Position numbers and translations under genes: made by a program
Notes under the pieces: model-generated
Database searches by the model: none
What the model saw: the letters and a program-made list of their open reading frames with translations, nothing else
Told to the model about the DNA's origin: nothing
DNA from: Geosiphon pyriformis
Lineage: Eukaryota > Glomeromycota > Glomeromycetes > Archaeosporales > Geosiphonaceae
DNA length: 64,000 nucleotides
NCBI GenBank assembly: GCA_016748015.1
Contig: JAAOMT010000762.1
Span: 496,001-560,000 of the forward strand
Direction of reading: 5' to 3'
Part shown: in pieces, positions 60,501-64,000 of the stretch
Layout: each line of letters starts with the position of its first letter
Numbering within the stretch: position 1 is the first letter of the stretch

Positions 60501-63500
60501 AATGATTAATAACTTGTCTGATAGCAAAGCTATTAATTTATCTGACATATTAAATAAACTTTAAAAGCATTGTAACAATAAAATAATAAGATATCTATTG
60601 AATTTATTGAATTTTTGTTTGGCTTTTGGTAAGATTCTGGTTCTTTAGAAAAAAGCATTGATCTTAATAATTTTTAAATCATATAATTTGAATAGTATTT
60701 TAATAAATATATGACTTATTGCACTGATTAAAACTACTAAAAAAATCTTATTTAAGATTTTGTCAAATTGTATTTTTTTGGTATATACCAAGTATAATGT
60801 TTTTTAAGATGACAATTTTTTAGTTTTAAAAGATATTTTAACTCAATTTTCTGTATTTGTTATTAGTTCAATTGTGAAAAATACTTGAAAAAAAAATTGA
60901 AAAGTATGATTAATTCTATAAAATATGTATAAAGCTTATAATTTTGTTAGATAATATTATTTGGAAGCTAATTTAAGACAAATTAAAATATACAACAGAT
61001 TTATTAAGTTTTTTGGTAATATATACAAGTACAGATTTAACAAAATAATGACCAATTTTGGTTTTTTGGATGATTATAGAGTGTAAGATAGATTAAATTA
61101 AAATGAAATGTTTTTATTACTCTTGTGGAGAATTTTATATGATTTTTTGCTATGTAAGATCAAAAAATAAAAATATTTATATAAATACAGAATTAATATA
61201 AACTTTGTAACAAAAACAAGTTAAATAAAAGTAAGTGGTAGTAAATTTTCTTTTTTTGCAACAGATGTATTTGTTAATAATATAATTTAAATAAAAAATA
61301 ATCAAACTTTAATACAATATATTTTAGATATAGTTAGTAAGTTTTTTAAGATTAATAATATTTCTATAAATACTGACAAGACTATGGCAATCTTTATTAA
61401 TTAAAAAGTTGTAAATGCTTTTTTAAACATCAATGATCAGTTAATATTTATAGCTAAATATAATAAACATTATAAATATTTGGATATATTTTTATTAACA
61501 GAAGACATGTCTAAATTCAGTCTTGTCAAAGCATATTTAAATGTTAAGTTTTTTTTTAATTTAGTTTTTAAAAAGACATTATTAGATAAACAATTTTTTT
61601 ATCTAATTTCAGTAGTCTTATAGTCTATTGTTAGCTATTATATACAGTTTAGCTTTATTTTTAAAAATGTGTACCAAAAATAAAATGTTATATTGAGAAA
61701 AAAATTTAAGTTTAAAGTCAATCTGTTGAGAAATTTCTTTAATAAGACTTTGTATTACCTATTTTTTTATGAATTAAAAACTTTTGAACAGATACAAATA
61801 GAAAGCAAGATTGTTTTGCTAATTATGTTTTTTAATGTGTCTGAAATTTTTAAATAGTTGTTTAAGCATTATTTTTTGAACTTACAAGTTTTGGAATAAG
61901 CTTTAATAAATTTTTTATCAAATTAAAAGTTAGTTTTATGAATAATTTTTTAGCAAATATTGTGAAAATTTTTTTAAATAACAAAATTTTCTTAGTTAAC
62001 AGCTTGCCAAATATATTTTATAGTTTAAAGTATTTTCTAATATCAAAAATTTTGAGAGATCTCTTTTATTTCAATATAATTAATTCTTTGAAATGCTTTA
62101 AAATTGTTTTTAATGACAGATTGTTGAATAAACATGAGTCAATTATGAATTGGAAAACTTTTTATTATTGAAAAAAACTAAGTTTTAGAAGTCTAATATT
62201 GTTGTGATTTAAAAAGACTTCAATTTATATGAGTAGCCATTGTATAGAATCTGGTAAGATTACTTTTGTCTCTGATTGCTTGGATTTTTTTTGTTTACCT
62301 AAATTTTCAAATGTTTAAGGCTATTTACACAGATTGTAAACAGATGTTTTTAATATTTACATAAATAGCTCTTTAAAGTAATTGAATACTGTAGAAATTA
62401 CTAACAGAACAGTAGCATATTTTTTTAATATTAAAATATACAGGTTGCTGTTTTCTATAATATTGGAACTTCAAATAATTGCTTTGGCTTTGGGGTGTGT
62501 TTTTTTATTGTGCTTAATAATTGTGTATATAAAAAGTCAAACAGTTCTAAATACATATGTTTTAAAATTTAGGCTTTATTAACCAAACTTTTAAAACAAA
62601 TACTAAGTAGAAAGATATTATATAGTTAATTTAATTAAGTTTAAGAATATTTTTGTTAGATAAATAAAGATCAAAAATTATTCAAAAGACATTAATAATA
62701 ACAAAACTGATGTTTTTATATATAATACAACTAATTCTGACTTTTTTTTCTGTGAGAGTTTATAAAAGATTTATAATGGCTAACAGCCAAATTGTCTTAA
62801 AAAATACTTATTATTTTATTCAGAATATTTGTAAAGCTGTTTGTAAAACTCAATAGAAAACCAGACTAAATACAAAAGTTATAGATAAAGCATTAATTAA
62901 AGACATAAATTGGATTAATACTTTAACAGTTTGACATCTGAACTCATATATGCTTTCTAAGTTTATAAGCAAAGCTTTGGCTGTTTTTTACATATATCTG
63001 ATAAAAACAGTTCATAAAAAACTCTTAGTTGCTATTAAAAAAAAATTTATAACAAAAATTATTTAAGAATATTATGTTTAATATATAATAATATTAAATT
63101 TTTTAATTACATTTTTACTTGTTCAAAAAAAGCTGTAATATGTTCTGAGATTTTGCTAAATCATATTAATTTGTAAAAGTTTTTAATAGATGGCTGCTTT
63201 TTGTTATCTTTTTTAGTACTGTATATTCTCTTTTTGAAAATATTAGATGTTAGTATTTATGTGGTTTTGTATAAGAGTTTTATATTCAAAAAATAAACTG
63301 ATAAAACAGTTTTGATCTTTGAAAATAAGAAAAAAGCTGTATTAGTAGTGGTCAATTTCACTTATTATTTGGCTAAGAAGTATTAAAGTAAGTTGTAATT
63401 ATTTAAAACAAAATTCAGAATTGATATAGAAAAAAATAATCTAATTAATAACATAGAGATAATTTTTGCTGTTTTTTGTAACATGTTTAGTTGTTTATTA

Positions 63501-63757
63501 ATAAGTGTTGTTTGTTTGCTTAGTATTATTAAGTTATTTGCTGTTAGTTTTAGTTTGTATAAGACTTGTTTTTTCTTTTTAGGTATTTGTAATAATGTAA
63601 AAGTATACATAAGTACATAGTGTTGTTTTGATTGGTTTAAGTAGCTAGTTATATGTAAAAAGTATATAAACCATATTTAGTTGGACTTACTTAGTTTGTT
63701 TCTGTATACTAGATAATAGTTGGACCACACTCATTAAATAAATTATTAAAAAAAACT
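57600..63757 (+). mobile_element. Near full-length LINE (ORF1 + APE/RT/RNase H ORF2), heavily decayed
   Basis: Plus-strand frames, broken by dozens of stops, run through the expected order. ORF1-like sequence spans 57,750-58,950 ('FDANFHCMCGNFCIEKCKK', 'LTTKIKGLKSKIIAFEISIG'). The AP endonuclease starts at 58,990 ('MCNIRGINNLAKQENIIR', 'FIITETKLKK', 'LNLYANALA'), with a later piece 'KTINYIFVSKHLT' at 59,550. RT spans 60,420-61,500 ('NNLSDGKAINLSDILNKL', 'FLLLLWRILYDFLLC', 'ATDVFVNNII', 'NISINTDKTMAI'), followed by 'KFSLVKAYLNVKFFFN'. RNase H lies at about 62,330-62,600 ('AYFFNIK', 'LELQIIALALGCVF'). The C-terminal motif 'LISVVCLLSIIKLFAVSF' is at 63,500, then 3' UTR and an A-rich tail at 63,757. 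Arg/Pro/Ala/Gly codons are largely lost, as expected from pervasive C-to-T and G-to-A change. Confidence 0.88.
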
Positions 63758-64000
63758 CTATTACCAAACTTTCAAAAAAATTTTCAAATTTTAATAGTAA
63801 TCAATCTGAGTACCAAGTTACAAAAAACCCTAATGAATTCAGAACTTATCTGTAACAACATATTCAATATTTAAAAAAAATATCTTTAAGATATTTTGTT
63901 TAATTGCTTTTACAATTAAGAACATTTTATTTGTTAAAACTTTATTAGTTTTACTATAGAAAAAGTAATATTTACTCTTTGTTTTGGTTGTGATTATAAA
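63758..64000. other. AT-rich end of window
   Basis: Sequence downstream of the LINE tail; no feature recognised in the remaining 240 bp. Confidence 0.4.

Noticed and set aside
1-64000. tRNA or rRNA genes, CRISPR arrays, bacterial operons or horizontally acquired clusters
   Set aside because: No cloverleaf, rRNA core, regularly spaced repeats or intronless gene strings were recognised; introns and families are fungal throughout.

Overview
The window reads as nuclear DNA of a fungus, most likely an arbuscular mycorrhizal fungus (Glomeromycotina). The genes are split by short introns, mostly 60-95 nt with GT-AG ends and CTAAC-like branch sites. Gene content includes Sel1-repeat proteins, a Cdh1/Fizzy-related APC/C activator, paired Hsp20 genes and lipases. 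Extremely AT-rich blocks carry decayed LINE elements whose residual protein (AP endonuclease, RT, RNase H) I recognise as the family abundant in Rhizophagus and relatives. The genus cannot be fixed from the sequence alone.

Layout. 1-3.1 kb is an AT desert, followed by a LINE 3' end and a GC-richer stretch with a 119-bp direct repeat. A 12- to 13-exon gene of unknown function lies at 3.95-6.34 kb (+). A large intracellular class-3 (sn-1 DAG-type) lipase is at 9.5-12.07 kb (+) and a secreted class-3 lipase at 13.99-15.47 kb (-). Next come a Sel1-repeat protein (16.6-17.87 kb, -), inositol monophosphatase (19.1-20.56 kb, -), a Ty3/gypsy RT relic (22.85-23.3 kb, -) and a small single-pass membrane protein (23.76-24.19 kb, +). 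Two tail-to-tail Hsp20 genes (25.76-26.75 kb + and 28.59-29.51 kb -) share their exon layout. A bZIP factor sits at 31.7-32.46 kb (-). A gene desert of about 6.6 kb leads to a decayed Tc1 transposon, then Cdh1 (40.25-42.6 kb, -) and a Sel1 relic (43.5-44.2 kb).

From 45 kb to the end the window is mostly transposon. It has LINE fragments in both orientations and a Tc1 element with near-perfect inverted repeats (46,170-47,523) inserted into an older LINE. One host gene, an AAA-type P-loop ATPase, survives at 49.4-51.09 kb (-). A 5'-truncated LINE (53.5-55.2 kb, -), a LINE 5' fragment (56-57.6 kb, -) and a near full-length but heavily mutated LINE (57.6-63.75 kb, +) complete it.

Main points of interest: (i) decay of transposons looks dominated by C-to-T/G-to-A transitions, readable directly from four LINE 3' ends and from the four nonsense codons of the Tc1 transposase; (ii) three introns in two genes need GC-AG splicing to give a family-consistent protein; (iii) an apparent empty site at about 56.2 kb supports the nested Tc1 insertion; (iv) the multi-exon gene at 3.95 kb has no function I can name. 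I did not find a convincing new defence or metabolic system.
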